In this document: positions 32,701-47,700 of the stretch, one piece after another
Numbering within the stretch: the stretch's first letter is position 1
Layout of the letters: each line of letters starts with the position of its first letter
NCBI RefSeq assembly: GCF_038725785.1
Contig: NZ_CP109796.1
Coordinates: forward strand, 6,944,501-7,008,500
Origin: Termitidicoccus mucosus
GTDB lineage: Bacteria > Verrucomicrobiota > Verrucomicrobiia > Opitutales > Opitutaceae
Length of the DNA stretch: 64,000 nucleotides
Reading direction: 5' to 3'
Translations under genes and position numbers: made by a program
The notes under the pieces: model-generated
The model's input: only the letters and a program-made list of their open reading frames with translations
Told to the model about the DNA's origin: nothing
The model's database searches: none

Positions 32701-35700
32701 TCGTCGTGGCGACCACCCGCCCATTGCGCTTCTGGATGACCTGATGGCTGGCATCGTCGTAAACGTAGGCGGTCACGTCGCCGAGCGCGTCGGTCTCGGT
32801 CAGCACGCGGTCGAGCGCGTCGTAGGTCGTCACGACCCTTGGCTGGCGGTCGCCGGAGGTTTCGATCATGCGGCCAAGCAGGTCGTATTTGTAGGCGGTC
32901 GTGGCGGATTCTGGAAACGGCGGGACGCCGCTTCCACTTTGACTTTGGGCGAGCACCAGCGCTTCCGTCTGCCGGCCCGCGGCGTCGTAGGCGTAATGCG
33001 TCACGATCTCGTGCGCCGTGCCCTTGCCCACGGTGTGCGTGAGCACGCGGCCCTCGCCATCGTAATCCCATTTTTCGGCGGGCGGCAGGACGGTGCCCGC
33101 GATTTCCGCCGCATCCGAAGTTTCGATATGCCACGTGCGCGCGATACGGTTTCCGGCGGCGTCGTAGGCGGACAGCTCGTCCACCGTGCCGCCGGCGGGC
33201 GTGGGGCGGCGCGCGCGGATGAGCCGGCCCTGGCCGTCGTAGGCGTATTCCTCCAGGCCGGCGGTGTGGGTCCAGCGGCTCACCACGCGATCATCGGCAT
33301 CGTAGGCGATGCGCTCGACCACCTCGGCAACCTCGGTGACGCCATCCGAGTCGAGGGACACCCGGGAGGTTTCAACCCGGTTGCCCAGCAGGTCGTAACG
33401 GTGGCGCGTCACCCGCCCGGCGGTGGTGCCGTCCGGCGCGTCGGGCGACAGCCCCTCGCGCACCTCGACGAGCCTGCCCGCCTCGTCGTAAACGCGGCGC
33501 GTCTGCACGCCCAGCGCATCGGTCTCGCGGATGACGTGCCCGGAGGCGTCGTATTCGTAGCGGATCTGCCCGCCGAGCGCGTCGGTGAGCAGGGTCTCGC
33601 GGCCCAGCGTGTCGTAGTCGCGCAGGGTCACGGCGCCGTCGGGCGCGGTCTCCCGCACCAGCAGCCCGAGCGCGTTGTAGGCAAACGTGGTCACCCGGCC
33701 CAGCGCATCGGTGGTGCTGGCACGCAGGTTTGTGCCGGGATGGTAAGTGTGCGCGGTCACGCGCGCCAGCGGCGTGCCGGACGCCTCCTCCATGCGCAGG
33801 AGGTTGCCGTTGGCGTCGTAGCTCCAGCGCGTCTCCACCCCGTCCGGCCCGACGCGCCGGGTGCGCTTGTTGAGCACCGGGTCGTATTCGAAAATCTCGG
33901 GCGTCGCGTCACCCGCCAGGGGCGTCGAGCGGATGACGTTGCCGCGGGCGTCGAGCTGGTCCCGCACCGCGCGGCCCTTGTAGGTGTGGGTGGCGACATC
34001 GTCCTTTTGCGCGTAGGTGAACATGAGTTCGCCGTTTTTCTTCCACTGCATGAGGGTGCCGGCGGCATCGAACCACTTTTCCGACATGAGCCCGGCCCGG
34101 GTGACGACGCGCGCGTAATAGGTGCGCGAGGCTTGGTCGTAGCTGTAGTGGAACCGCATGGCCCGCCCCTCCGCGTCCGTGACCGCTTCCACGTAAACGG
34201 GCGCATACATCGGGTTCGGCACCCCGGGCACGGGGATCTCCGCCGCGCCGGGCTGGATTTTTTCGCCCACGTCGGTGTAGGTGACAGTCGTCGTGATGCC
34301 GCCGGGCCTGGTCTTGGAAAGCATCTCGCCGTAACGCCCGTAGGCGTAGGTGGTCTCGCGTCCCATCACGTTGACGTAGGAAACGAGGCGGCCCGACTCG
34401 GTCCAAGTGTAGGCGATCTCGCGGTCGGCATGGTCGCGCAGTGTCACCACGCCCCGGCCCGGCGTGCCGGTCATGGTCAGGAACACGCGCCCGGTGGCGT
34501 CCTTGAGGCGGGCGATGCGCGGTTCCCCGTCCTCATACTCGCAGGTCGTCCACAGCCGGCCCCGGCGGATGGCGCGGATGAAGCGCCCGGCGGCGTCGTA
34601 GTGGCGCTCGCCGCCCGTGCCGGACAGCCACTGCCAGGTGCCGTCTGCGTTTTTCACGATGCGGCGGCTGCGGTTGCCGGACGAGACATAAACCCCGGCG
34701 GTCACGGTCTCCGCCGGGACGGGCAGCGGGGTGATCGAATCGTCACCGGTGCGGGGATTCGGGGTGCCGGGGGCGGTGACCGTGGCCTTGAAATACGCCT
34801 CGCCCGCCACGATCACATAACGCCCGGCGAGGGTGTCCTCGGCGAATTGCAACCCCTCGGCCACGTGCAGGCGCCAGCGCAGCCCGGCGTAGTCGCGGCG
34901 GACCATGAAGTCGCCGCCGGGAATCGGGATGCGCAGGTCCGTGGCCGCGTCCAGATACTGCCGGCTGGCCAGATCGACCCAGCTGCCCGCGGGTTCGCGG
35001 CGGGAGGCGGACGGGTTGGTGTTCCCGCTCTCCTCCTTGCAGGGCGGATCCTTGTCGCAGTCCTCGGGATTGGGCTTGTCGCATTCCTTGTCACAATCCT
35101 CGGGATTGGGCTCGGTGCATTCCTCATCACACTCCGGATTTTCGGGATCCGGGCATTTCGGAGGCGGGGGAGGAGGAGGCGGCGGCGGGCAATCCACGTC
35201 CGGCGGAGGCGGATTGGGCGGACGCGGATCGCCGGGATTGTTATTACCGTTGCCACCGCCGCCACCACTGGACTGGTCAACGGTGGAGCCCGCGCCAAAG
35301 CCGTTGCCCCAGCCGTCATCGTCGCCCCGGGGGGCGCCGCCGCCCGGAGGAAAGATCACCACCGGCCCACCGCCGCCGCCATCACCCGGCGGGCAGGGGC
35401 CCCAACTGGAGGTCAGGTAGCTGTAAATGGCCCGGCGGTACAGGATGCCGTTGATGCACTGGTAGGTGTAACCGATGACCGAGGGGCCGACCCAAGAGCC
35501 GCAGTCCGAACCGCCGGCAGACGCGGCCGCCGCTCCCGCCGCAAGGGCCATGGGCGCGGCCTGCGGGGCGGCGGCCTCGTCCTTAAGCTTCCACGGGGTG
35601 TCGATCACGCGCACCCGCACCCCGAGGCGGATTTCCTGGCCGGCCTCCAGCCGGCTGGAGGGCAGCGGTTCGTATTCGATTTCAAAATACGGGTCGGCGG

Positions 35701-38700
35701 GGACGGTCAGGGTGAGAGCATCGGCCGCGATCAGGCCGTGATTGGAAATGCGCACCTCGCTCAAAAATTCCTGACCGGGGCGCAGGGTGGAGGGAATCCT
35801 GATCTGGGTGGGATTGACCACCACCACGGGCACGGGCACGTGGGTTTCGAACTCGGCCATGATCTCGATGTCATATTCGTCCTGAATGGTCACCTCCTTC
35901 ACGTTCCAAGTGATGGAGACCGGCTCGTAGTCGAGCGCCACCTGCTCCTGGTGATTGATGCCGGGCTTGATGACCACCATGCCGGTGTGGGTGGTGTGCT
36001 TCGGCGCCGAAACCCTCAACCGGTAACGGCCCGCAGGGAGGTCGTCGAAGTAAACCTCGCCGAGGCCATTGGTGGCGAGGGTGAGAGTATCAAGGACATA
36101 CTGGCCGGTGCTGTTCTCCTTCTGGAGTTGCACGCTGGCGCCGGGCAGCCCGTCGTAGGAGGGATTGGACTGGCCGGGCTCGGGCGGGAGTTGATACCAG
36201 GGGTCCACCACGTGGATGGAGGCGCGGCCCTTGCCCTCCGGGGAGAGCACGACCTCGACCGGCACCTCGACGGCGTAGCCGAGCCCGGGCGACTGCGCCC
36301 GGATTTTCACCCAATGCACCTCGTCGGCGGCAACGGGCGTGTCGGGCGCGCGGGCGGAGAGGGAAACCTCGCGCTTTTCCCCGATGTCGAGCGAGGCCCA
36401 GGCATCGCCGCCCTGGAGGCGCAGCCACGCGGGCACGGCGCCGCCCTCGACCAGGGGGACGAGGTCAAGGGTGAGGTTGGAAAGTTTGCCGTAACCGGTG
36501 TTGGAGAAGGTCACGAGGGCGCTGTCGAAGCCGCCCGGGATGACACCGAGTTGCACGGAGCCGGGGGCGGCGTTGAGCACGCCGCTGGAGGCGATCCATT
36601 CGTAGCGCAACTCGACCTGCGTCCACTCGACCGGCGCGGCCCCGCCCTCGGGGTCGTCGCTGACGACGCGCAGGCGGATGACCCCGCTGTCCGGCGCGGT
36701 GTCGGTCCCGCGCAGGGTCACGGCGAGATTTTTTGTCTGGGTGGAGGCGAGCGAAACCGGGGCGGGCAGCGTCAGCCCGATGCCGGCGGGCACGGGATCG
36801 ACCGGCTCCAGGCGCACATTGGCCACGGGGTTGTCGAAGCCGCTGGCGACCTGCCAAGTGGAGGTCTGCGTGTAATGGCGCGGGACGCGGACATTAAACG
36901 CGGAGGGACTGGCCGCGACGCGGCGGATGACAAATTCCTCCGTGACGGCCGGGCGTCCCTCAATGCCCTCGGCCTGCGCCCAGACCGCGTAACGTCCGCC
37001 GCGATTGAGCGGGTCGGCGGGCAGGGTGTGGGTGAAGGCGCCGTCGAGGCCGGTGACAATTTTTTCGCGGTAACGGTAGCCGCCGCGCTCCATGAAGAGG
37101 ATGAGCGTGGTGGCTGCGGCAGGGGCGCCGTTTGCGCGCCACGTCGCGAGTCCGTCGATGCGTACCGGCACGTCGCCGTGGGAGAGACGCGGAGCGATGC
37201 CGGTGATTTCCGCGACGAGGTCGCTCTCGCGGGTGCTCTGGCGTACGGCGGCGCCAAAGCCGGGGAGCTTGATGCTCCGGGCGGCGTCCTCGCGCGCGTA
37301 ATACGCAGCGTCGATTTCCAGCCGCGCGGTGAGAAACGCCGGCGTGTCAAGCGGGACGGGCAGCGTGTAGGCGGAGGAGGTCCATGAGTGCCCCGGCGCG
37401 ATGCGGACGACGACGATGCCGCCGGGCAGGGCGGTTTCCTCCAGCGTGCCGCCAGTGTGGAGCGGAATCACACCCCATTCCCGGCCCTCGTCGTCCACGA
37501 GGCGGATGCGGGCCTCGCCGGAGACGGCGCGCCCGTAGTTGCGGCCGATCTCGATATCGACGGGCTCGTCGCCGGGATTGCCGATGGTGACGACGACCTT
37601 GCCCTGGCCGCCGCGGACAAGGTTTGTCACCTCAAGGGAGGTCGTCAGCGTGCCGGGATGAACGGCCAGCGAGCCGTCGCGGACCAGTTTGGTCTCGACA
37701 TTGGCCTGCGGAATGACGGACACGCGAATGCGGGCGGGCAGCACCGTCGCGGCCTGCCACCCGCCGCCGGCAATCACGGGGATTTGCATCGCTTCCCCGG
37801 CGGGGATTTCATGGGCGCCTTCGGCGGCGAAGACACGCCCGTCGATTTCGAGGGAGAGGCTGACGCCCTTGATCGCGCCGCCGGAATGGTTGCGAAGCTC
37901 GACCGGGATGCGGTTCACGAGACCGCGGCGGAGCGAGGCGGATTGCGGGATGGAGATCCCCAGCGCGGGAAGCTCAATCGAACGGGACTGGGTGAACTCC
38001 GCCCCGACGGTCTGCACGGTGTAGAGGCGGGCGCCGTCCGCATATCCCGTATCGGTCCATGTGGCGGCGGTCGCGGGAAGCAATCCCGGCGCGGGCTCGC
38101 CGCCGTCCACGGCCACCCGGAATCCGTCATAAACCGAGGCGGGCACCGGCTCCCAGACGAGCACGGGGCTGCCGCCGGTCTCGTGCGTGAGCGTGAGGCG
38201 GCGGACGGGCATGACACCGGCTTCCCAAAAGACGACGGCGGGCGCGGAAACATTGCCGGCGGCATCAACGGAGACGAGATGATACCAAGGGTGCCCGCCA
38301 TCCGGGTTGACATCGACCGTCCATGTCGAGGTGCGGGCCACCGAGGTCGCGACCGGCTGAAGACTGGAAAGCGAGGCGGTGGAGACGGTGCCGCGGTAAA
38401 GGGCATAATGGGCGACATCCTCCAGGCCCCCGGCCGGTGCGGACCAACTGACGGACACGCCGTTGGAGGCGGAGGCGCTCTGGAGGTTGACCGGCGACGG
38501 CGGCGGAACGCGGTCCGAACGGGCCATGACCGGCTCGCTCCATGCGCTCAGTCCCTCGTCGTCGGCGACGCGGCGGATGCTCGCAACACGATAGAACCAG
38601 AGTCCGTCGTTCGCCGGGGTGTGAGCGTATGCAGTGGCTCCCTCGACCCGGGCCAGGTCGGCGAAGGCGGCATCGCCGGGCGTGGTGTCAGGCGTGGCGG

Positions 38701-41700
38701 CAAAGGCGGTTTGGATCGAATAGCCGATGGCACCGGGAACGGTTTCCCATTCCAGCTCGACGCGGCCCGCGGGACGGGCGCGGGCGGTCACATGGGCGGG
38801 CGTGGCCAGCGGCGGAAGTTGCGAGGTGTAGATTTGGTATTCGGCGGGGACAAGGAACTCCCCGCCCTCGTTGCCAAGTTCGTCAACGGTCTGGCATTGG
38901 AGTTTCAGCAGCTCGGCCTGCTCCGCGCCCGCATCACCGGGCAGCGCATGCCAGATTTGCCAGAGGCGTCCGGAAGCGTCAGCCGCCGAGACTTCGGCCA
39001 GAAGGGGCTGACGGGCCTGCGAACCGCCGGTGAGCAGCGCGTAAAAGTTGGGCGTGCCTTGGGCGGCCTCGTTCAACTCGGCCAGCCAGCCGATGGTGAC
39101 GGGCGCGGGGAGATTGCGGATGGCCGGGGTGTCCTCGGTTTCCTCGATGGCTTCGCCTTCACCGGTGCGCTGGATGCGCGTGAGCCCGACGACGGCGGGC
39201 GCGGTGGTGTCGAGCCAGGCGGAGGCGGCGTTTTCAATCACCGTGCCGGCGTTGCCGGACGGATCGATGCCCCGGAACGATGGCAGGATGGGGCCGTTGA
39301 CCTCGGACGGCAGCCAGGTGATTTCGCCGGCATAGGCGCGCGGGGCGGTTTCACGCAGGGAAACCGGCTGCGGTTTGCCTCCTGTGGTTTGGAGGGAGAA
39401 CTCGGGCGCGGTAGCCAAATCCTCGCTGACGGTAAACTCCACGCCCATCCTGCCCGCGCCGAACGTCCCGTCCAGAGAAGGCGTATCGACGGAGCGCCAG
39501 ACGAGTTGAGTGACGGAAGGCTTGATCCGGTCCGAAAGGGCGTGAGCCCATGCGGAGGGTTCGCCCTCGACCTCATCCGCGCCGATTTTGGCCACGGATG
39601 TGATCGCATAGGAATACGTGCCATCGGCTGGCGGACGATCCGAGTAGCTTGAATTGTTGCTTGAGACCCGGGCCGAGGTAATGCGGGTGGCGGATGCCAC
39701 CGAGCCACCAGCCGGGTAAACATCACCGTCAATGCGGTAAATATGATAGCCGAGGGGCCGCCCTTCGGCGGGCGCGCGCCAGACCAGCGCGATGCGTCCG
39801 TCCGGCTGTGAACGGGCATCCAGCGCAAGCGGCTGCCCGGGACGGGTCAGATCGACCGTGACCGAAACCGGGGTGGAAAACGGACCGGGCGTCCCGGTGC
39901 GGTTCGTGGCGCGGGCGGTCAGCGTTTGCAGGCCCTCCACCAAGGTGACATACGAGATGAAGGCTCCGTCGCCCGCAGCCTTCACGGAGACGGCTTCCGA
40001 GGCGGACTGCCCCTGGGGTTGCAGGAAGACATGGACGGTGGCATTCGGCTCCGCCGTGCCGCGCACCTCGACACGCGGATTGCCGACGAGAGTCCCGGTG
40101 AGCGGCTTGGTGATGACCGGGGCGGCGGGCGCGGGATAGGCAAGGGTGAAGGCTTGCTCGAACGGGGCGCCGGCGAGGCCGAGTTTGTCGTGGGCAATGA
40201 TGCGCAACGTGTGTCCGCCGTCGGGGACATGGCTGAAATCCGCCGTCCATCCGTAGCGGTTCCCGGAAAGAGGCTTGGTGGCTGTTTGCATCAACTGCCC
40301 ATCGAGGAAAAACTCCACGCGGGCGACGCCGGCGGTGTCCTGCGCATCGATGGAAAAGACGCCCGAGCGGGAGGCGATGACGGCTGGCACCGGGACCTGG
40401 TCGAATTGGAGCGCGGCGAGGACCGGGCCGGTGTTGTCCATCGCGTAGCGCTCAACCATCATGCCGCCGGGGTTGTAGCCATCGCGGTAGGCGCGGGCCT
40501 TGATGGCGGCCGCCTGTTGCAGGGTCACCGGCTCAAGGTAGAGCGGCGAGAGCGGGCCGGGAATCGAACCATCCAGGGTGTAACGGACCTGGCTGCCGCT
40601 TGGCGGATTGATTCGCACGGTGCCGCCATAGAGCAGCTGGCCGGAGAGCGGTGTCGCCGTGGGGGTGGCGAGTGTGGTGTTGAAATCGCGGCCCGAATGG
40701 AGGAACGCGGCGGGGATGATATTCCGCGCAAACGAGAGCCCGGACCAGGACAGCGAGAGGTAATGGGGCGTGTTGGCCGGCTTGGAATATTCAATCACAA
40801 CCGGCACGGGCTGCCCGGCGGCGCCCTGGAAGGGAATGGCGAGATCACGGCGTCCGGTTTCGCCGGGCTCATCAATCACGAGATCGCCGCCGAGCCAGAC
40901 TTTCACGCCATTTTGCACGTCCAGGTGCAGTGTATGCGGCTCGGTGAAGCGTGGCATGAGAACGCCCGACCAGCGCACGGTGAGCGGCTGGTTCCACGGA
41001 AGCGGGGACATATACAACGAGGAGCCTCCCTTGAAATCCAGTCTGGCGTCGATGCGCGCGTAATTGGAATTTTCCAGGAAGTCGGGAAGGGCGCAGTATT
41101 CCGCCCAGAGACCGGAGCCGTCGCGGATGGCCGGCTCGGGCAGGCCGATGGAGAACAGCCCGTCTGCCTCGTCCCCGGCCACGCCATCGACCCAGGCGCG
41201 GGCGCGGATGCGGGTGGATTGGGTGATGGCAATCGGGGCGGTGTAAACCGGCGAGGCGGGCTGCGGCTCGGCGCCGTCGAGCGTGTAGCGGATGATCACG
41301 CCGGGGTTCGCCGACGAGGCGCCCAAGGAGACGGACAGCGGGGCGGCATGCAATCCCGGCGCCGGGGTGAACCGGACCGAGGCCCCGTCCCAGGCGTATT
41401 TGTTTTCCAAATACGCATCCACGGTCATCCTTTCCCCGTCCGAAAGCGCGCGGTCGAAGATGATGAACTCGGCCAGCTCGCGAAGCCCGCTGGAATACGC
41501 CAGGGTCGAACCGTTGCCAAAGAAGGCGCGCCAGTCGGGCAGGCGGGCGATTTCCCGCCCGGCGGCGCGGATGCTCCAGGCGTCGTTAACCGGAAGAATA
41601 TGGATGCGCGTCCAGCGCCCGGAGAGTTCGCCCAATGCCGGCGATTCGATGCGGGCCAGCGTGAAAATCTCGCCGCGGGTGGTGTCGGTTTTCCATTGGG

Positions 41701-44700
41701 TGAAGGGGGTCACGGCATGATTTGGGGCGTCGAACAGAACCGTCGGGCGTCCGTTAAGCGATGCGGTGGCAACAAGCGGGCGCGATGCCAGCGTCGCCTG
41801 GTCGGCATGCCATGCTCTGGATCCCTGGTCGTGCCAGATGCCGACCGAGGTTGCCCCGGGGATTCCCGCATCGGCACGCAGCCACCACAGGATGTTTTCC
41901 GTGGGAAACGCTGTTTCGGAGGGTGACACAGTCGTAACGGAAACAGGCGCGCATGGGTCGGAAATCCCGGCGAAATTCCGCGCGCTCAGGCGATAGGAAT
42001 AAGCGATGCCGGGCTCCAGCCCGGAGTCGAGGAAGCTGGTGGCATTTTCTATCGCACCGATGATTTGCCATTCGTCCGGCGAGGCGGGTGACTGGCGTTC
42101 GATGACATATTCAATTCCCGGACGCCATTCCTCCGGCGCGTCCCATGCCAGCATAATTTTCGCGGCATCAACGGACTGCCCGCGCAATCCGCCGGGATCG
42201 GGAGGCGCGCCGGCGGGCTGAAGCTGGTACTTGCCGGACAAATACAACTCCAGCGCATGACGCTCCCCGGACGGGAGCACGCGATCGTATAACAGCACCT
42301 CGGCGATTTCGCCCTTCCACTGGCCTTGGCCGATTTCCACATAACCATTATAAAAATAGGTTTTTCCATTTGGAATCCGCACCAGCAGGCCACCGTCAAG
42401 CCGGACGGCCCAATCGTCGGCGCCAGCGCTGGTTTCATACAGCCTCCACGTGTCCGCCAGGGGCTGTCCCTCGGGAACGGGAACGGCGTATTCGGCCCCG
42501 CTGCGGCCAAAACTGTCCAGAATGGAGCCGGCATCGGCATGGTTGGGATAATAAGTCCCGGCGGATTGAGTTACCGACCATGCGCGCGCCCTTGTTGCGG
42601 AGGGGGAACGCACCACCACAAACAAATCGCCCGATGGCGAACTGGAGGAAAGCGGGCGATGGGTGGAGGGCATCTGCTGCCCGGCACCCGCAAAGAGAAC
42701 CGCCAGTTCGCCCTGGTCACCCTGGGCCAGCCCCGGTTGCTGGGCGGGGTTGGGCTGGGAGAGATGATACCCGTTCCCCGACTGGTCGATCCAGCGCTGG
42801 ATGGCGGGCTGCCCCTCGACGCCCGCGTCGGCGCGCAGCCAGAGTTTCAACCCCTCGGTGGCAACCCCGGACACGTCAACGGGCGCGGGGGTCGTGACGG
42901 ACGCCTCGCCGCTCCACGATGAAATCGCCGGCTGCCGCAACCGGACGCGGTAGTCGTAGGCGGTCGCGGGCCCGGCCGTCCCGTCAAGCCAGACTGACGC
43001 CCGGGTGGCCTCGGCAATTTTTATCCACCCGCCCGAAGGGGACAAACGGCGTTCGATTTCGTAAACATTGGCGTCGCCGGGAACCGTGCTCCACGCCAGC
43101 CGGACCAGTCTTTCGCCCAATGCCTGGGCCGTGAGACCGGTCGGGGCGTTTTCACTTTCCGCCCAATAGCGTTCGCGCAAGCGGGCGTCCAAGGCGGCGT
43201 TTTCCTCCTCCGAAAGCACCCGGTCATAAACAAGAATCTCCGCGATGCGGCCGGTCCAAGAATTGCCGCCAATCGACGTGCTCCCCTCAAAATTGGCCTC
43301 GCCCGAAGCCTCGCCGAGTTTCATGCCGTCAAGCCACGCAGCCCAGCCGTTCCCGGAGGATTCCACACGATACGCACGCCATGTGTTTGACATGGTCCAA
43401 TTGGAGGGAATCGAAACGGACACCGGCTGCCCGGAGCGTCCGAAATCATCGGTGATTCCCTGCGTCGCGTCGGACGGGTAATAGAGCCCGCCATTGGCTT
43501 CAATCTGGAGCACCTTCCGTCGCGTTGTTTGCGGGTCCGGATTCAGCACAACATAGAGGGCGCCTGTCCCGGCATCTTTCATAAACTTGGAGGGGATGCC
43601 CATCGCGCTGGTGGTTGAAGTGAATTGCAGGGCGAGGCGTTCGCCGGCTCCATCGGCGACTTGCCTGGGGGCCGCACCGGAAAGCACCTCGGCATCATTG
43701 CCCCGACCCGACTGGTCCCGCCACCGGCTTACCGACAGGGGATCGTTCCCGATCCCACGATCCGCGCGCAACCACAAACGCAGCCCCGAGACCGGCATGG
43801 TGGCGCCGCCATCGGGCATGGTTACCGACGCCTCGTCGCTCCAGTCCGATTCACCGGATGCATTGGCCGTTTTGATACGATAAGTATAGGTCTCCCCTGA
43901 AACCAAACCTGTATCAAGCCAGACTCGTCCACGGAAAATATCCGCCAGATGAACATAATCTTCCGCCCCTGTCTTGCGTTCCAAAACATAGTACTCACCA
44001 ATCCGGGTCTCCGTCGCAGAATCCCACGACACGCTCGCCTGTGTTGACGACAGCGCGGCGGCCTGAAGATTCACCGGCACAGGGGGGACGTCCGGCGTGA
44101 GGTGGTTGTATTTGTTCACCAGATAGCGTTCCACCGCCTGGCGTTCTTCGGCGGAAAGCACATGGTCGTAGATGATGACCTCGGCCATCTCGCCGCTGAA
44201 ATAAAGATTTCCGTAACTATAATTATAACCGCCTCCCAAAATCGGACTGGAGCTCCATCCGACCGTTTTATCCGTGACCCGGAAGTGCACGCTGCCATCG
44301 AATCGGCTGATCCATTCACCGTTCTTTGCCGACACATTATACAATCGCCATTGCCTGATGTCAGGCGGCACCCCCATGTTGTTCAGGCTGTAATTGGGGA
44401 TACCGAAACTCTCGTGAACGCTGCCATCCGAGTAAGGATACATGGATGCGTATGAACCCAAAGTCCACAGACTCCGACGCTGGCCGGACGCCTCTGCGGA
44501 ACGCACCAGGATGAACACCTCGCCCTCGGCCGTGCCATTCATCAGGTTCGGCAGGTTGAGATACTGGCTCTTCGTCGCGTCGAATTTCACCACCGGCCAG
44601 CCGTTCAAGCCGGCCTCGCCACTTACTACTTCGGGGCTGTTGTTGGCCGAGGGTGCATTGGCCGAGTTGCCCAAACCGGAATAATCCGTCCAGCTGCCCA

Positions 44701-47700
44701 GCGGTCCTTCACTTAATCCGTCCGGTCGCAGCCACAACCTCATGCCGACGGTGGGCATGGATGAGCCATCCGTTGGCATGGCGACATCGGCCTCATGGCT
44801 GGGTTCGCTTTTGCCGTTGGGATTCACCGCCACCACCCGGTATCTGTAGCTTGCGCCTGGCGTCAGCCCCTCATCCATCCAACTGCGGCCTGCCACCGTA
44901 GTCACGACCGCCCAGTCTCCTCCAGCCGTTTTGCGTTCCACTTCGAACCACACCCATTCGCCGCCGTCGGACTGCCATGTCAATCCGGCTTGGGTCGAGC
45001 CTATTGATCTTGCCTTTAATTCCGTCGGCGCATCCGGCATCCCTGTCCCGCCCAGTTCATATTTGCCCGCCAGATAACGTTCCACCGCCTGACGTTCCCC
45101 GGCGGAAAGCACATGGTCGTAGATGATGACCTCGGCCATCTCGCCGTTGAAATAAAGATTTCCGTAACTATAATTATAACCGCCGCCCAAGACTGGACTG
45201 GAGCTCCACCCGACCGTTTTATCCGTGACCCGGAAGTGCACGCTGCCATCGAACCGGCTGATCCATTCACCATTCTTTGCGGACACATTATATAACCGCC
45301 ATTGTGTGATGTCAGGCGGCACCCCCATGTTGTTCAGGCTGTAATTGGGGATACCGAAACTCTCGTGAACGCTGCCATCCGAGTAAGGATACATGGATGC
45401 GTATGAACCCAAAGTCCACAGACTCCGACGCTGGCCGGACGCCTCTGCGGAACGCACCAGGATGAACACCTCGCCCTCGGCCGCGCCATTCATCAGGTTC
45501 GGCAGGTTGAGATACTGGTTTTTCGTCGCGTCGAATTTCACCACCGGCCAGCCGTTCAAGCCGGCCTCGCCACTTACTACTTCGGGGCTGTTGTTGGCCG
45601 AGGGTGCATTGGCCGAGTTGCCCAAACCGGAATAATCCGTCCAGCTGCCCAGCGGGCCGTCGGCCAGCCCGTCCGGTCGCAACCACAACCTTATGCCGAC
45701 GGTGGGCATGGATGAGCCGTCCGTTGGCATGACGACATCGGCTTCGTCGCCGGGCTCGCTTTTGCCGTTGGGATTCACCGCCACCACCCGGTAGCTGTAG
45801 CTTGCACCGGCCGTCAGTCCCTCATCCATCCAACTGCGGCCCGACACCGTAGTCACGACCGCCCAGTCTCCTCCAGTCGTTTTGCGTTCCACTTCGAACC
45901 ACACCCATTCGCCGCCGTCGGACTGCCATGTCAATCCGGCCTGGGTCGAGCCTATTGACCTCGCCTTCAATTCCGTCGGCGCATCCGGCACCTCTGTTCC
46001 GCCCAGTTCATATTTGTCCGCCAGATAACGTTCCACCGCCTGGCGTTCCCCGGCGGAAAGCACATGGTCGTAGATGATGATCTCGGCCATCTCGCCGTTG
46101 AAGTAAAGATTTCCATAACTATAATTATAACCGCCGCCCAAGACCGGACCGGAGTTCCATCCGACCGTTTTGCCCGTGACCCGGAAGTGCACGCTACCAT
46201 CGAACCGGCTGATCCACTCACCGTTCTTTGCCGACACATTATATAGCCGCCATTGCGTGATGTCAGGCGGCATCCCTGTGTTATTCAAGTTGGAGCTTGG
46301 AACTCCAAAGCCCTCGTGGACACTGCCATCCGAATAGGGATACAGGGACGCGTTTGTACCAAACGTCCACAGACTCCGACGCTGGCCGGACGCTTCCGCA
46401 GAGCGCACCAAGATGAACACCTCGCCCTCGGTTGCGCCATTCATCAGGTTCGGCAGGTTGAGATACTGGCTTTTGGCCGCGTCAAACTTCACCACCGGCC
46501 AGCCGTTCAGGCCGACCTCGCCACTCACCACTTCCGGGCTGTTGTTGGCCGAGGGCGCATTGGCCGTATTGCCCAAACCGGAATAATCCGTCCAGCTGCC
46601 CAGCGGGCCGTCGGCCAGTCCGTCCGGTCGCAGCCACAACCTCATGCCGACGGTGGGCATGGAAGCGCTTATGTCCGGCATAGTGATGCTGGCTTCATTG
46701 CTTGACTCGCCTTTGCCGTTGGGATTCACCGCCACCACCCGGTAGCTGTAGCTTGCGCCCGCCGTCAGACCCTCATCCATCCAGCTGTGCCCGGCAACTG
46801 TGGCCACAGTTGCCCATTCACCATCCCCTGTTTTGCGATCCACCTCAAACCACGTCCATTCGTCGCCGTCGGACTGCCATGTCAACCCGGCCTGGGTCGA
46901 GCCTATTGACCTCGCCTTCAATTCCGCCGGTGCATCCGGCACCTCTGTTCCGCCCAGTTCATATTTGCCCGCCAAATAACGTTCCACCGCCTGACGTTCC
47001 CCGGCGGAAAGCACATGATCGTAGATGATGACCTCGGCCATTTCGCCATTGAACTTGGCTCCACTATAGCCGCTGCCCAAAACCGGGCTCGCGGTCCATG
47101 TGATGGTGCCGTTTGCCGTCCTGAAATGCATCCTGCCATCAAATCGGCTGACCCACTCGTCGTTCTTTGCCGACACATTATACAATCTCCATTGCGTGAT
47201 GTCGGGAGGGGTTCCGGTGTCGTAATAATAGTTGGAATTGCGAACACCGAAACTTTCAAATATTCTTCCATCCTCATATGGATGCATTGAACCGTAGGTG
47301 TTGAACTGCCACAACCCCCGACGCTGGCCGGACGCCTCCGCGGAACGCACTAGGATGAACACCTCGCCCGCGGACGCTCCGTTCATCAGGTTCGGCAGAT
47401 TGAGATACTGGCTTTTGGCCGCGTCGAACTTTACCACCGGCCAGCCGTTCAAGCCGGCCGCTCCGCTTACTACTTCGGGGCTGTTGCTGGCAGCGGGCGC
47501 ATTGGCCGAGTTGCCAGCCCCGGAATTGTCCGTCCAACTGCCCAACGGGCCGTCGACCAGCCCATCCGGGCGCAGCCACAAGCGCATGCCTTCCATCGGC
47601 ATCGATGCGCCTGTGGTCGACATGGCCACATCCACTTCGTCACTCGGTTCGCTCTTCCCATTGGGATTTATCGCCGTGACTCGATAGGTGTAACTCATCC

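Noticed and set aside
30995-39652. Long plus-strand frames (2,130 and 754 codons) opposite the giant RHS gene
   Set aside because: They are complements of YD and FN3 repeats, with biased low-complexity composition and no recognisable motifs. The minus frame is coherent over 6,640 codons.
39926-41926. 666-codon plus frame
   Set aside because: Same reason: shadow of the giant minus-strand gene.
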